Assembly (NCBI RefSeq): GCF_031453675.1
Contig: NZ_JAVIZX010000001.1
Span: 2,812,001-2,876,000 of the forward strand
DNA length: 64,000 nucleotides
Source of the DNA: Paracidovorax wautersii
GTDB taxonomy: Bacteria; Pseudomonadota; Gammaproteobacteria; Burkholderiales; Burkholderiaceae_C
Direction: 5' to 3'
Numbering within the stretch: the stretch's first letter is position 1; every line of letters begins with the position of its first letter. A program made the translations under genes and the position numbers. The notes under the pieces are model-generated. The model did no database searches and was not told where the DNA came from. It was given only the letters and a program-made list of their open reading frames with translations. This document shows, piece by piece, positions 28,241 to 36,574 of this stretch.

Positions 28241-28260
28241 TTTTTCATAATTATGAGAAA
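28241..28260. promoter_or_regulatory. AT-rich palindrome, candidate operator of the malonate operon
   Basis: TTTTTCATAATTATGAGAAA pairs at 9 of 10 positions in an otherwise GC-rich gap and ends 71 bp before the matR-like ATG. It is the only strong symmetric site in the promoter region, so it is the best candidate for autoregulation by the GntR protein. No second copy was found in the window. Confidence 0.55.
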
Positions 28261-28331
28261 TTACTAGAACCAACGCGGCCTGAACCCTGCCACTTCCACC
28301 ACCGACCCACGCCCCACTCACCGTGACCTCC

Positions 28332-29000
28332 ATGCGCCTTGTCGCCAACTCCCTGTACGACCAAGCGGCCGAGCGGCTGCGCGAGCAGATCTTCAGCGGC
28401 GCGCTGTCGCCGGGCAGTTTCCTTGACGAGGCGGCGCTGTGCGAGCGGCTGGCCATCTCGCGCACGCCGCTGCGGGAGGCGCTCAAGGTGCTGGTGGCCG
28501 AGGGGCTGCTGCGCCACGAGCCGCGCCGCGGCTGCTTCGTGGCCGAGATCACCGAGCGCGACGTGGACGAGATCTTTCCCGTCATCGCGCTGCTGGAAGG
28601 ACGGGCTGCCTACGAAGCCACGGAGCGGGCCGGAAGTGCCGACATCGCCGCGCTGGAGGTGCTGCACGAGCGTCTGCGCAGCCATGCCGCCGCCGGCCGC
28701 ATCGACGCCTACTACGAAGCCAACTACGCCATCCACGAGGCCTTCATCACCCTGGCCGACAACCGCTGGCTGGCCCAGGTGATCGGCGACCTGCGCAAGA
28801 TCCTGCGCCTGGCGCGGCACCAGACGCTGCATGTGCCCGGCCGTCTGCAGCAAAGCCTGGGCGAGCACCTGGCCATCTTCGATGCCCTGCAGCGCAAGGA
28901 CTGCGCCGCGGCCGAGCAGGCCATGCGCAACCACCTCATGGCGCAGCGCAATGCGCTGCGCGACATCGCCCGCAACCACCACTCCCGGATCGCACCATGA
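28332..29000 (+). CDS. matR: GntR/FCD-family regulator of the malonate operon
   Basis: This 222-residue regulator has a winged helix (LREQIFSGALSPGSFLDEAALCERLAISRTPLREALKVLVAEGLL) and an FCD ligand domain (LLEGRAAYEATER, YYEANYAIHEAFITLADNRWL, SLGEHLAIFDALQRKDCAAAEQAMRNHL). Rhizobial MatR is a GntR protein that senses malonate next to matABC; the same placement here supports the symbol. Its stop overlaps the next ATG (ATGA). A GTG nine bases upstream (28323) is an alternative start. Confidence 0.88.
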   Translation: MRLVANSLYDQAAERLREQIFSGALSPGSFLDEAALCERLAISRTPLREALKVLVAEGLLRHEPRRGCFVAEITERDVDEIFPVIALLEGRAAYEATERAGSADIAALEVLHERLRSHAAAGRIDAYYEANYAIHEAFITLADNRWLAQVIGDLRKILRLARHQTLHVPGRLQQSLGEHLAIFDALQRKDCAAAEQAMRNHLMAQRNALRDIARNHHSRIAP

Positions 29001-30451
29001 ACGCCGCCGCTACCTGGATCTCGCGCAACGTCTCGCGCCTGCGCCCCGCCGACAACAAGACCGAGGCCGCCGACGGCGCCGGCAGCGCGCCGGCCAAGCC
29101 GCCCGCGCCGCGCTCCACGCACGAGCGCCTGCAGGCCACGCTGCGCCGCGGCCAGGAGGCGCTGTCGCCGCGCGCCCTGCGCCGCCTGCTGACCGATCTG
29201 CAGGAGGTGGCCGCCACGCAGGTCAGCGAAGTGGAGGGCGGCCGCCGCGCCGAGGCCGTGGCCGCCTGGTATGCCGAGGCCGCGCCCGAAGAGCGGCGCG
29301 ACCTGTGGCTGCTGATGTGCGAGCAGTTCGCGCCGGACGCCACGCGCTTCAAGTCCGCGCGCCAGCGCTACGAGGCTGCCACCGGCGCCGAGGAGCAGGC
29401 CCAGGCCGAGGTGCACCTGCGCCGCGCGCTGGTGTCGCCGCGCACGCGGCTGCTACAGCGCTTTGCGGTGTTCCCGCAGGGCATGCGCTTTCTGGTGGAT
29501 CTGCGCGCCGAGCTGCTGCCGCAGCTCAAGGGCGACAAGCGGCTGATGGCGCTGGATGCCGAGCTGGAGCACCTGTTCTCCACCTGGTTCGATGTGGCTT
29601 TCCTGGAGCTCAAGCGGCTGTCGTGGGACTCCCCGGCCTCGCTGATCGAAAAGCTCATCAAGTACGAGGCGGTGCACGACATCCGCAGCTGGGCCGACCT
29701 CAAGAACCGCCTCGACAGCGACCGGCGCTGCTACGGCTTCTTCCACCCGCGCCTGCCGAACGAGCCGCTGATCTTCGTCGAGGTGGCGCTGGTCACCGAC
29801 ATCTCCAGCAGCATCACGCCGCTGCTGGACGAGTCGGCCGCGCCGGCCGACCTGTCGCGGGCCACCACGGCCATCTTCTACTCCATCAGCAACACGCAGA
29901 CGGGTCTGCGCGGCGTGAGCTTCGGCGACTCGCTCATCAAGCACGTGGTGGAGACGCTCACGGCCGAATTCCCGCGCCTGCGCACCTTCGCCACGCTGTC
30001 GCCCATTCCGGGCTTCCGCGGCTGGTTGTCCAAGCACTGCGCGTCGGTGCTGGACCAGCTGGACGACAAGCGCAAGGCGGAGCTGGGCCGCGCGGTGGGC
30101 TTCGAGCCGCCGCAGGCCGCGCACGTGCTGGCCGCCGCCGACAAGGCACTCGACCTGCCGGCCAAGTCCCCCGTGCGCCAGCTGCTCCTGGAATGGGCGG
30201 CCCAATACCTGGCGCGCGAGCTGAACGAGGGCAAGCCGCTGGACCCGGTGGCACGCTTCCACCTGGGCAACGGCGCCCGCGTGGAGCGCCTGAACTGGGC
30301 GGGTGACCCTTCGGCCAAGGGCCTGAAGCAGTCGTTCGGCCTGATGGTGAACTATCTCTACGATCTCAAGCGGATCGACAAACACCGCGGCCTGCTGGCG
30401 CAGGGCCGCGTACCGGTGTCGGGAGACATCGAGAGCCTGGTGCGCGACTGA
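28997..30451 (+). CDS. matA: Malonyl-CoA decarboxylase
   Basis: This enzyme decarboxylates malonyl-CoA to acetyl-CoA and CO2. The 484-residue protein has the helical N-terminal MCD domain (WYAEAAPEERRDLWLLMCEQFAPD, FFHPRLPNEPLIFVEVALV) and the catalytic C-terminal domain with the conserved Ser region (SISNTQTGLRGVSFGDSLIKHVV), LSPIPGFRGWL, and the catalytic-His motif ARFHLGNGARVERLNW (about residue 420). Residues 1-45 are a variable tail. It is translationally coupled to the regulator, and together with the synthetase at the operon end it allows growth on malonate. Confidence 0.95.
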   Translation: MNAAATWISRNVSRLRPADNKTEAADGAGSAPAKPPAPRSTHERLQATLRRGQEALSPRALRRLLTDLQEVAATQVSEVEGGRRAEAVAAWYAEAAPEERRDLWLLMCEQFAPDATRFKSARQRYEAATGAEEQAQAEVHLRRALVSPRTRLLQRFAVFPQGMRFLVDLRAELLPQLKGDKRLMALDAELEHLFSTWFDVAFLELKRLSWDSPASLIEKLIKYEAVHDIRSWADLKNRLDSDRRCYGFFHPRLPNEPLIFVEVALVTDISSSITPLLDESAAPADLSRATTAIFYSISNTQTGLRGVSFGDSLIKHVVETLTAEFPRLRTFATLSPIPGFRGWLSKHCASVLDQLDDKRKAELGRAVGFEPPQAAHVLAAADKALDLPAKSPVRQLLLEWAAQYLARELNEGKPLDPVARFHLGNGARVERLNWAGDPSAKGLKQSFGLMVNYLYDLKRIDKHRGLLAQGRVPVSGDIESLVRD

Positions 30452-30576
30452 CGCGGCCGCGGCGCCGCGCTGCCCCTGGGGCGGCGCTGGCTCCGCGTTC
30501 CGGGCCGGCCGTGCACCGCTGTGACAAGAAGCGCCTTCCTTCCATGATTCGATAAATACGACAGGAGACAAAAGGA

Positions 30577-31599
30577 ATGACCGTAGACCATCAAACCATC
30601 CCTCCGGCAGCGCTGCGGCGCCGCGGCGTGCTCAGGGCGGCAGGTGCTGCCGGCTTGGCGCTGGCATCCGGCGGCCACGCCTGGGCGCAGGGCGCCGCCG
30701 GCTGGCCGACCAAGCTGGTGACGCTCGTGGTGCCGTTTCCGGCCGGCGGCGGCACCGATGCCTTCGCCCGCCCCCTGGCGGCGCAGTTTGCCAAGTCCAC
30801 CGGCAAGACGCTGGTCATCGACAACCGCGGCGGTGCCGGCGGCACCGTCGGCGCCAGCTTTGCCGCCAAGGCGCAGCCGGACGGCTACACGCTGTTCATG
30901 GGCGGCGTGCACCATGTGATCGCGCCGTCGATGTACCCCAAGCTCGACTACGACATCGAGAAGGACTTCATTCCCCTGGCCCTGCTGGCCAACGTGCCGC
31001 AGGTGCTGGTGGTGAACCCCAAGACGGTCAAGGCCACGAACATGACCGAGTTCCTCGCCTTCGTGCGGGCCAACCCGGCCAAGCTGAACTACGCGTCGGC
31101 GGGCTCGGGCACCTCGCACCACCTCGCGGGCGAGCTGTTCAAGCTGCAGACCAACACCTTCATCACTCACATTCCCTACCGCGGCGCGGGCCCGGCGCTG
31201 CAGGACCTGATCGCCGGCAACGTGGACATGCTGTTCGACGGCCTGGGCTCCTCGGCCTCCCACATCAAGGGCGGTCGCATCAAGGCGCTGATGGTGTCGG
31301 GCAACAAGCGCAACCCGGCCTTCCCCGACGTGCCCTGCGCCGCCGAGGTGGGCCTGCCCGACTACACCGTCACCACCTGGTACGGCCTGTGGGCGCCTAA
31401 GGGCACGCCGGCCGACGTGCAGGCGCGCATCGTGGAGGAGGTGCGCAAGCTCGGCGCCGCAGAGGAGCTGAAGACTGTCTGGGCGAGCAACGGCGCCGAC
31501 TTCGGCGGCATGACGCAGCAGCAGTTCAGCGCCATGGTCAGCTCCGAGGTCAAGCGCTGGGCCCAGGTGGTCAAGGCCTCCGGCGCAAAATTGGAGTGA
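30577..31599 (+). CDS. Bug/TctC-family periplasmic binding protein (probable malonate binder)
   Basis: This 340-residue extracytoplasmic binding protein has an N-terminal twin-arginine-like signal (ALRRRGVLRAAGAAGLALA, cleavage AWA-QG near residue 38) and the Bug hallmarks VTLVVPFPAGGGTDAFAR and NYASAGSGTSHHLAGELFK. Bug proteins bind carboxylates; no TctA/TctB membrane partners are encoded nearby, so it may act with a transporter elsewhere or as a sensor. Its operon position suggests malonate as ligand (inference). Confidence 0.9.
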   Translation: MTVDHQTIPPAALRRRGVLRAAGAAGLALASGGHAWAQGAAGWPTKLVTLVVPFPAGGGTDAFARPLAAQFAKSTGKTLVIDNRGGAGGTVGASFAAKAQPDGYTLFMGGVHHVIAPSMYPKLDYDIEKDFIPLALLANVPQVLVVNPKTVKATNMTEFLAFVRANPAKLNYASAGSGTSHHLAGELFKLQTNTFITHIPYRGAGPALQDLIAGNVDMLFDGLGSSASHIKGGRIKALMVSGNKRNPAFPDVPCAAEVGLPDYTVTTWYGLWAPKGTPADVQARIVEEVRKLGAAEELKTVWASNGADFGGMTQQQFSAMVSSEVKRWAQVVKASGAKLE

Positions 31600-31653
31600 G
31601 GCCGTGCCGGTGCGCGCCGCTGCGCCGATTCGGCGTGGCGGTGGCGCGGCGCC

Positions 31654-32511
31654 ATGTATGCAACCCAGAGGGAAGACGACGAGATGCCGGGTGAGGTGAC
31701 GATGACGGTGGGCGAGGGCGGCCTGGTGCACGTGATGCTGCGCCATCCGGGCCGGCTCAATGCCATGTCGCGTGCGATGTGGCGCCAGCTGCGCACGGTG
31801 TTCGAGGCGGTCCACCGCAGCGCCGATGCGCGTTGCGTGGTCGTGGCGGGCGAGGGCGGGGCGTTCTGCGCCGGCGGCGACATCTCGGAGTACCCCGACT
31901 TCCGCTTCGATGCGGCACTGCTGCGCGACTTCCACGAGAACGACGTCTGGGGCGGCCTGTCGGCCATGCTGGATTGCGACGTGCCCATCGTGGCGCGGAT
32001 CGACGGCGCCTGCATGGGCGCGGGTGTGGAGATCGCCAGCTGCTGCGATGTGCGCATCGCCGCCGACACGGCCCGCTTCGGCGCCCCCATCGCCCGGCTC
32101 GGCTTTCCGATGGCCCCGCGCGAGGCGGCGCTGGTGGCCAGTGCCGTGGGCGATACCGCTGCGCGCCTGATGCTGCTGGAAGCGGCCACCTTCCCGGCCG
32201 CCGATATGCTGCAGCGCGGCTTTCTCAGCCGCGTCGTGCCGGCCGAGCGGCTGGACGCAGAAGCCCTGGCATCGGCCCGCCGCATCGCCGAGCTGGCCCC
32301 CGTCGCCGCGCGCATGAACAAGCAGACGCTGCGCGCCCTTAACATGCCAAATCAGGCTGCAGCGCCCGTCCATCAAACGCCATCAGCTATGAATTTGGTA
32401 GTAGATGGGGGTGCTGTTCCGCTGCCGCCCGATCCGTACGCCTATGCCGACAGCGCGGAACACCGCGAAGGCATCGCCGCATTCCTGGCCAAACGGCCTC
32501 CCGCTTTTTGA
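31654..32511 (+). CDS. Enoyl-CoA hydratase/isomerase (crotonase)-family protein with an in-frame repeat insertion
   Basis: The 285-residue protein has the crotonase fold: oxyanion-hole GGAFCAGGDISEY and GACMGAGVEIASCCDVRIAA. The first catalytic Glu (GVEIA) is present, but in the segment equivalent to QPE-x-x-LG it reads FGAPIARLGFPMAP, so the second catalytic Glu of true hydratases seems missing; a different reaction is likely. Residues about 231-251 (MPNQAAAPVHQTPSAMNLVV) are encoded by a dispersed repeat and split the C-terminal helix region before DPYAYADSAEHREG. Its role in malonate use is unclear; it sits 14 bp before the synthetase. Confidence 0.85.
   Translation: MYATQREDDEMPGEVTMTVGEGGLVHVMLRHPGRLNAMSRAMWRQLRTVFEAVHRSADARCVVVAGEGGAFCAGGDISEYPDFRFDAALLRDFHENDVWGGLSAMLDCDVPIVARIDGACMGAGVEIASCCDVRIAADTARFGAPIARLGFPMAPREAALVASAVGDTAARLMLLEAATFPAADMLQRGFLSRVVPAERLDAEALASARRIAELAPVAARMNKQTLRALNMPNQAAAPVHQTPSAMNLVVDGGAVPLPPDPYAYADSAEHREGIAAFLAKRPPAF
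32346..32404 (+). repeat. Dispersed double-hairpin repeat, copy D (inside the crotonase gene)
   Basis: GCCAAATCAGGCTGCAGCGC, CCGTCCATC, AAACGCC and CAGCTATGAATTTGGTAG follow the family layout in plus orientation. It lies fully within the gene and is read in the frame that gives PNQAAAPVHQTPSAM, without a stop. Confidence 0.8.
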
Positions 32512-32524
32512 CACTCTTGCAACC

Positions 32525-34084
32525 ATGAGCACTTCTTCCCAGAACCTGTTCCAAGCGCTGCGCGCAGCCTTTCCCTCCGATCTGGACGCGGTCGCCGTCG
32601 AGGCCCACGCGCCCGACGGTACGCCGCTCCACTACACCTGGCGCGACCTCGACCGCGCCAGCGCCCGCATGGCCAACCTGCTGGCCTCGCTGAAGCTGCC
32701 CGAGGGCAGCCGCATCGCCGTGCAGGTGGAGAAGTCGGTCGAGGCCATGATCCTGTACCTCGCCACGCTGCGGGCGGGCTACGTGTTCCTGCCGCTGAAC
32801 ACCGCCTACCAGAGCGCGGAGATCGAGTACTTCGTCGGCAACGCCGAGCCCGCCGTGGTGGTGTGCTCGCCCGCCAACTTCGGCTGGGTGTCCAAAATCG
32901 CCTTCACGGCCGGCACGCAGCATGTGTTCACGCTGGGCGAGGACCGCAACGGCAGCCTGCTGGAGCGCGCCGCGCACCACGGCGACGAACACACGCCGGT
33001 GCCGCGCAAGGCCGACGACCTGGCCGCCATCCTCTACACCAGCGGCACCACGGGGCGCAGCAAGGGCGCGATGCTCACGCACGGCAACCTGCTGTCCAAC
33101 GCCGAAGTGCTCAAGGACTACTGGGGCTGGAAGGCTGGCGACGTGCTGATCCATGCGCTGCCCATCTTCCACGTGCACGGCCTGTTCGTGGCCATCCACG
33201 GCGCGCTGATCAACGGCAGCAAGATGATCTGGATGGCCAAGTTCGACCCCAAGGCCGTGCTGGCCGCGATGCCGCGCGCCACCGTCTTCATGGGCGTGCC
33301 CACGCTGTACGTGCGCCTGCTGGCCGAACACGGCCTGGACAAGAACGCCACGCGCCACATGCGCCTGTTCGTGGCGGGCTCCGCGCCGCTGCTGATCGAG
33401 ACCTTCAAGGAATGGCAGGACCGCACGGGCCACACCATCCTGGAGCGCTATGGCATGAGCGAGACCATCATGCTCACCTCCAACCCCTATGCCGCCGACC
33501 CGCGCCATGGCGGGCAGGACGAGCGCCGCGGCGCCACGGTGGGCTTTCCCCTGCCGGGCGTGGGCCTGCGCGTGGTGGACGATGCCGGCAAGGCGCTGCC
33601 CACGGGCGAGATCGGCAACATCCAGGTGAAGGGCCCGAACGTGTTCAAGGGCTACTGGCGCATGCCCGAGAAGACGAAGGAAGAGTTCAGCGCCGATGGC
33701 TGGTTCAAGACCGGTGACGTCGGCAAGGTGGACGAACGCGGCTACGTGAGCATCGTCGGCCGCAGCAAGGACCTGATCATCAGCGGCGGCTACAACGTCT
33801 ACCCGGCCGAGATCGAGGGCTACATCAACGAGATGCCCGGCGTGGCCGAAAGCGCGCTGGTGGGCGTGCCGCACCCCGACTTCGGCGAGGTGGGCGTGGC
33901 CGTGGTGATCGCCAAGCCCGGCGCTCAGATAGATGGCGACGCCATCGTCGCCCAGCTCAAGGGGCAGCTGGCCAACTTCAAGATTCCCAAGCGCTGCTTC
34001 GTCGCCAAGGAGCTGCCGCGCAACACCATGGGCAAGGTGCAGAAGAACGTGCTGCGCGACCAGCACAAGGGGCTCTTCGCCTGA
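32525..34084 (+). CDS. matB: Malonyl-CoA synthetase (acyl-CoA ligase)
   Basis: This enzyme joins malonate and CoA with ATP cleavage to AMP. The 519-residue ANL-family protein has the P-loop YTSGTTGRSKGAMLTHGNL (from about residue 170), the adenylate motif ERYGMSETIMLTSNPY, GWFKTGDVGKVDERGYVSIVGR, the hinge and SGGYNVYPAEIE, and the C-terminal lysine in NTMGKVQKN (about 502). The ERYGMSET motif with following TSNP is typical of MatB. With matA it forms the malonate to acetyl-CoA route. Confidence 0.92.
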   Translation: MSTSSQNLFQALRAAFPSDLDAVAVEAHAPDGTPLHYTWRDLDRASARMANLLASLKLPEGSRIAVQVEKSVEAMILYLATLRAGYVFLPLNTAYQSAEIEYFVGNAEPAVVVCSPANFGWVSKIAFTAGTQHVFTLGEDRNGSLLERAAHHGDEHTPVPRKADDLAAILYTSGTTGRSKGAMLTHGNLLSNAEVLKDYWGWKAGDVLIHALPIFHVHGLFVAIHGALINGSKMIWMAKFDPKAVLAAMPRATVFMGVPTLYVRLLAEHGLDKNATRHMRLFVAGSAPLLIETFKEWQDRTGHTILERYGMSETIMLTSNPYAADPRHGGQDERRGATVGFPLPGVGLRVVDDAGKALPTGEIGNIQVKGPNVFKGYWRMPEKTKEEFSADGWFKTGDVGKVDERGYVSIVGRSKDLIISGGYNVYPAEIEGYINEMPGVAESALVGVPHPDFGEVGVAVVIAKPGAQIDGDAIVAQLKGQLANFKIPKRCFVAKELPRNTMGKVQKNVLRDQHKGLFA

Positions 34085-34105
34085 CCTGCCCCGGCGCGGC
34101 TGCCC

Positions 34106-35086
34106 TCAGGTCGTCTTGGGTCCGTTTTCGCAGAAGATGCAGGGGGCGGCCGGCTCCCCTGTGGCCGTCCCGCCCTGCGCGACCTCAGCATGGCTGCAGC
34201 AGTGCTCCAGCCAGGCCCCCACCAGCTTGTACACCGACAGGTTGGTGCGGGCCGTAGGCGCGCAGAGGTAGTAACCCAGAGGGCTTTCGAAACGCTCACC
34301 CAGTGGCTCCACCAGGGTGCCGGCCTGCAGCTCGTCCTCCACCAAGCAGGTCGGCACGATGCCCACGCCGAAGCCCGATACGGCCGCGCGGATGATGAGC
34401 GAATACAGGTTGAAGCCCGGCCCGAAGCGGCTGCCGCTGGTGTCGCAGCCGTTGGCCACCATCCAGTCGTGCCAGGCGAGCGGCACCTCGATGTGCTGCA
34501 GCAGCGTCGCGTGCTGCAGGTCGGCAGGTGTGCGCAGGGGCAGGGCGGCCTGCAGCTGCGGGCTGCAGACGATGCTGGTTTCCTTGCCGATCAGGTAGCG
34601 CGCGTTGGCGCTGGGCCAGTTGCCGTAGCCGTACTGGATGGCGGCGTCGAATTCATACGGCACCGCGAAGTCGTGCGCGTGCTGGTAGCGCACGAAGTTC
34701 AGCGACACCTGCGGCAGCGTGCGCTTGAAGTGCCCCAGGCGCGGAAACAGCCACTGCGCCGCGAAGGTGGGCGGCACCGAGAGGTTGAGCGCGCCGCCGC
34801 TGCCGCCGTACGACATGAGCTGCGTGGTGGCCGATTCCAGCGCCGCCATGGCCGGCCGCGTGGCGTTCAGGTAGGTGGCGCCGGCATCGGTCAGCTCCAG
34901 GCCGCTCGCCTTGCGGATGAAGAGCTTCTGGCCCAGGTAGTCTTCCAGCGATGCGATGTGGCGGCTGATGGCGCTCTGCGTCACGCACAGCTCGCGCGCC
35001 GCCATCGTGAAGGCCTGGTGCTTTGCGGCCGAGTGGAAGGCGTTCAGTTCCGAGATGGTGGGGCACAGGCGTCGCATGGCGGGCAT
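34106..35086 (-). CDS. LysR-family regulator (GcvA-like)
   Basis: The 326-residue protein has an N-terminal LysR helix-turn-helix (LNAFHSAAKHQAFTMAARELCVTQSAISRHIASLEDYLGQKLF) and a GcvA-type effector domain (LNLSVPPTFAAQWLFPRLGHFKRTLPQV, VPLAWHDWM, GFGVGIVPTCLVEDEL). The C terminus extends with a Cys/Gly-rich stretch (APCIFCENGPKTT) of unknown meaning. It is divergent from the amidohydrolase operon with about 200 bp between, so it is likely its regulator. It converges on the malonate operon with 21 bp between stops. Confidence 0.92.
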   Translation of the reverse strand: MPAMRRLCPTISELNAFHSAAKHQAFTMAARELCVTQSAISRHIASLEDYLGQKLFIRKASGLELTDAGATYLNATRPAMAALESATTQLMSYGGSGGALNLSVPPTFAAQWLFPRLGHFKRTLPQVSLNFVRYQHAHDFAVPYEFDAAIQYGYGNWPSANARYLIGKETSIVCSPQLQAALPLRTPADLQHATLLQHIEVPLAWHDWMVANGCDTSGSRFGPGFNLYSLIIRAAVSGFGVGIVPTCLVEDELQAGTLVEPLGERFESPLGYYLCAPTARTNLSVYKLVGAWLEHCCSHAEVAQGGTATGEPAAPCIFCENGPKTT

Positions 35087-35293
35087 GAGTAATAGTCATG
35101 GGTGGGTGAGATTTTAGGGCGTTGCCCGCGGCCCCGATTGGCCTGATAAATGCGTCCTGTGACGGCGCCGTGACGAGGTTTCCCGTGTGATCTGCTCCTT
35201 TAGCACCAAAGTTGTGCGGGGCGACCTGCGGATAACCCGAACATGCACCGCCATGAGTATTTTTCAAGCCATCGCGTTCCACCGGTTTTCTCC

Positions 35294-36526
35294 ATGACCA
35301 CTTTGCTGATCGATAACTGCCGCGTGCTCGACGTGCATGCGCTCACCGTGCGCACCGGGCTATCCGTTCTGGTGCAGGACGGGCGCATCGCCGCCGTGGG
35401 CGAGAACCTGGCGGCAGGCGAGGGCGCCACGCGCATCGACGCGCGCGGCATGACGCTCATGCCCGGCATGATCGACTGCCACGTGCACGTGGTGGCGTCG
35501 TCGTTCAACCTGGGCACCGTGGCCAAGATGCCCAACGTCTTCACCATGCTGCGGTCGCTGCCGATCATGCAGGGCATGCTCGGCCGCGGCTTCACGTCCG
35601 TGCGGGACGCGGGCGGTGCGGACTGGTCGCTCGCCGAAGCCGTGCGCACGGGGCTGGTGCAGGGCCCGCGCATCTTCCCCTCGGGCAAGGCGCTGTCGCA
35701 GACCGGCGGGCACGCGGACTTCCGCCAGCGCAACGACGACCTGGACGTCTGTTCCTGCGCCTACAAGCTGGGCAACATCGGCCGCGTGGTCGATGGCGTC
35801 GATGCCTGCCGCCTGGCCGTACGGGAAGAGATGCTCAAGGGCGCCACGCAGATCAAGGTGATGGCCTCGGGCGGCGTGGCCTCGCCCAACGATCCGATCC
35901 AGAACCTGGGCTATTCCGAGGCCGAACTGCGCGCCATCGTGGAAGAGGCCGACAACGCCAGCACCTACGTGATGGCGCATGCCTACACGCCGCGCGCCAT
36001 CGCCCGCGCCGTGCGCTGCGGCGTGCGCACCATCGAGCACGGCAACCTGGTCGATGCGCCCACTGCCGAAATGATGGCCGAGAAGGGCGCCTTCATGGTC
36101 CCGACACTCGTCACGTATGAAGGCCTGGCCACCGAGGGCGAGCGCTACGGCCTGCCGGCAGTGTCCATCGCCAAGATCGACACGGTGCGCGGCCAGGGCA
36201 AGAAGGCCGTCGAGATCCTGGCCAGGGCCGGCGTGAAGATGGGCCTGGGCAGCGATCTGCTGGCCGAGACGCACTACCTGCAGTCCGACGAACTGCGCCT
36301 GCGCGCGCAGATTCTGGGCAACGGCCCGGTGCTGCAGCAGGCCACGCTGATCGGCGCCGAGATCCTGAACCAGCAGGGCCAGCTCGGCGAGATCACCGCG
36401 GGGGCCATCGCCGACCTGCTGCTGGTCGATGGCGACCCTCTGGCCGACATCAGCTGCCTGCTGGGCCAGGGCGAGCGCATCCGCGCGATCGTCAAGGACG
36501 GCGCTTTCGTCAAGAACACGCTCTGA
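35294..36526 (+). CDS. Metal-dependent amidohydrolase (imidazolonepropionase/prolidase-like)
   Basis: The 410-residue TIM-barrel hydrolase has the amidohydrolase ligands: HxH in MIDCHVHVV, the carbamylatable Lys in TQIKVMASGG, His in MAHAYTPRA and TIEHGNL, and Asp in GLGSDLL, which predicts a binuclear metal site. This pattern matches the Met-dependent/Sgx9260-type branch that includes carboxypeptidase-like prolidases. The neighbouring branched-chain-type ABC transporter suggests an N-acylated amino acid or amide substrate (inference). I chose the ATG at 35294 (MTTLLIDNC); an ATG at 35243 would add 17 residues. Confidence 0.88.
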   Translation: MTTLLIDNCRVLDVHALTVRTGLSVLVQDGRIAAVGENLAAGEGATRIDARGMTLMPGMIDCHVHVVASSFNLGTVAKMPNVFTMLRSLPIMQGMLGRGFTSVRDAGGADWSLAEAVRTGLVQGPRIFPSGKALSQTGGHADFRQRNDDLDVCSCAYKLGNIGRVVDGVDACRLAVREEMLKGATQIKVMASGGVASPNDPIQNLGYSEAELRAIVEEADNASTYVMAHAYTPRAIARAVRCGVRTIEHGNLVDAPTAEMMAEKGAFMVPTLVTYEGLATEGERYGLPAVSIAKIDTVRGQGKKAVEILARAGVKMGLGSDLLAETHYLQSDELRLRAQILGNGPVLQQATLIGAEILNQQGQLGEITAGAIADLLLVDGDPLADISCLLGQGERIRAIVKDGAFVKNTL

Positions 36527-36574
36527 GATCCCCTCGTTTCTTCTTTCGATTCCCCCGCCTCACCGGAGACCACC

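Noticed and set aside
35087-35293. LysR operator (T-N11-A) in the gap before the amidohydrolase
   Set aside because: Several weak matches to this loose pattern occur and none has good symmetry, so I do not place a site.
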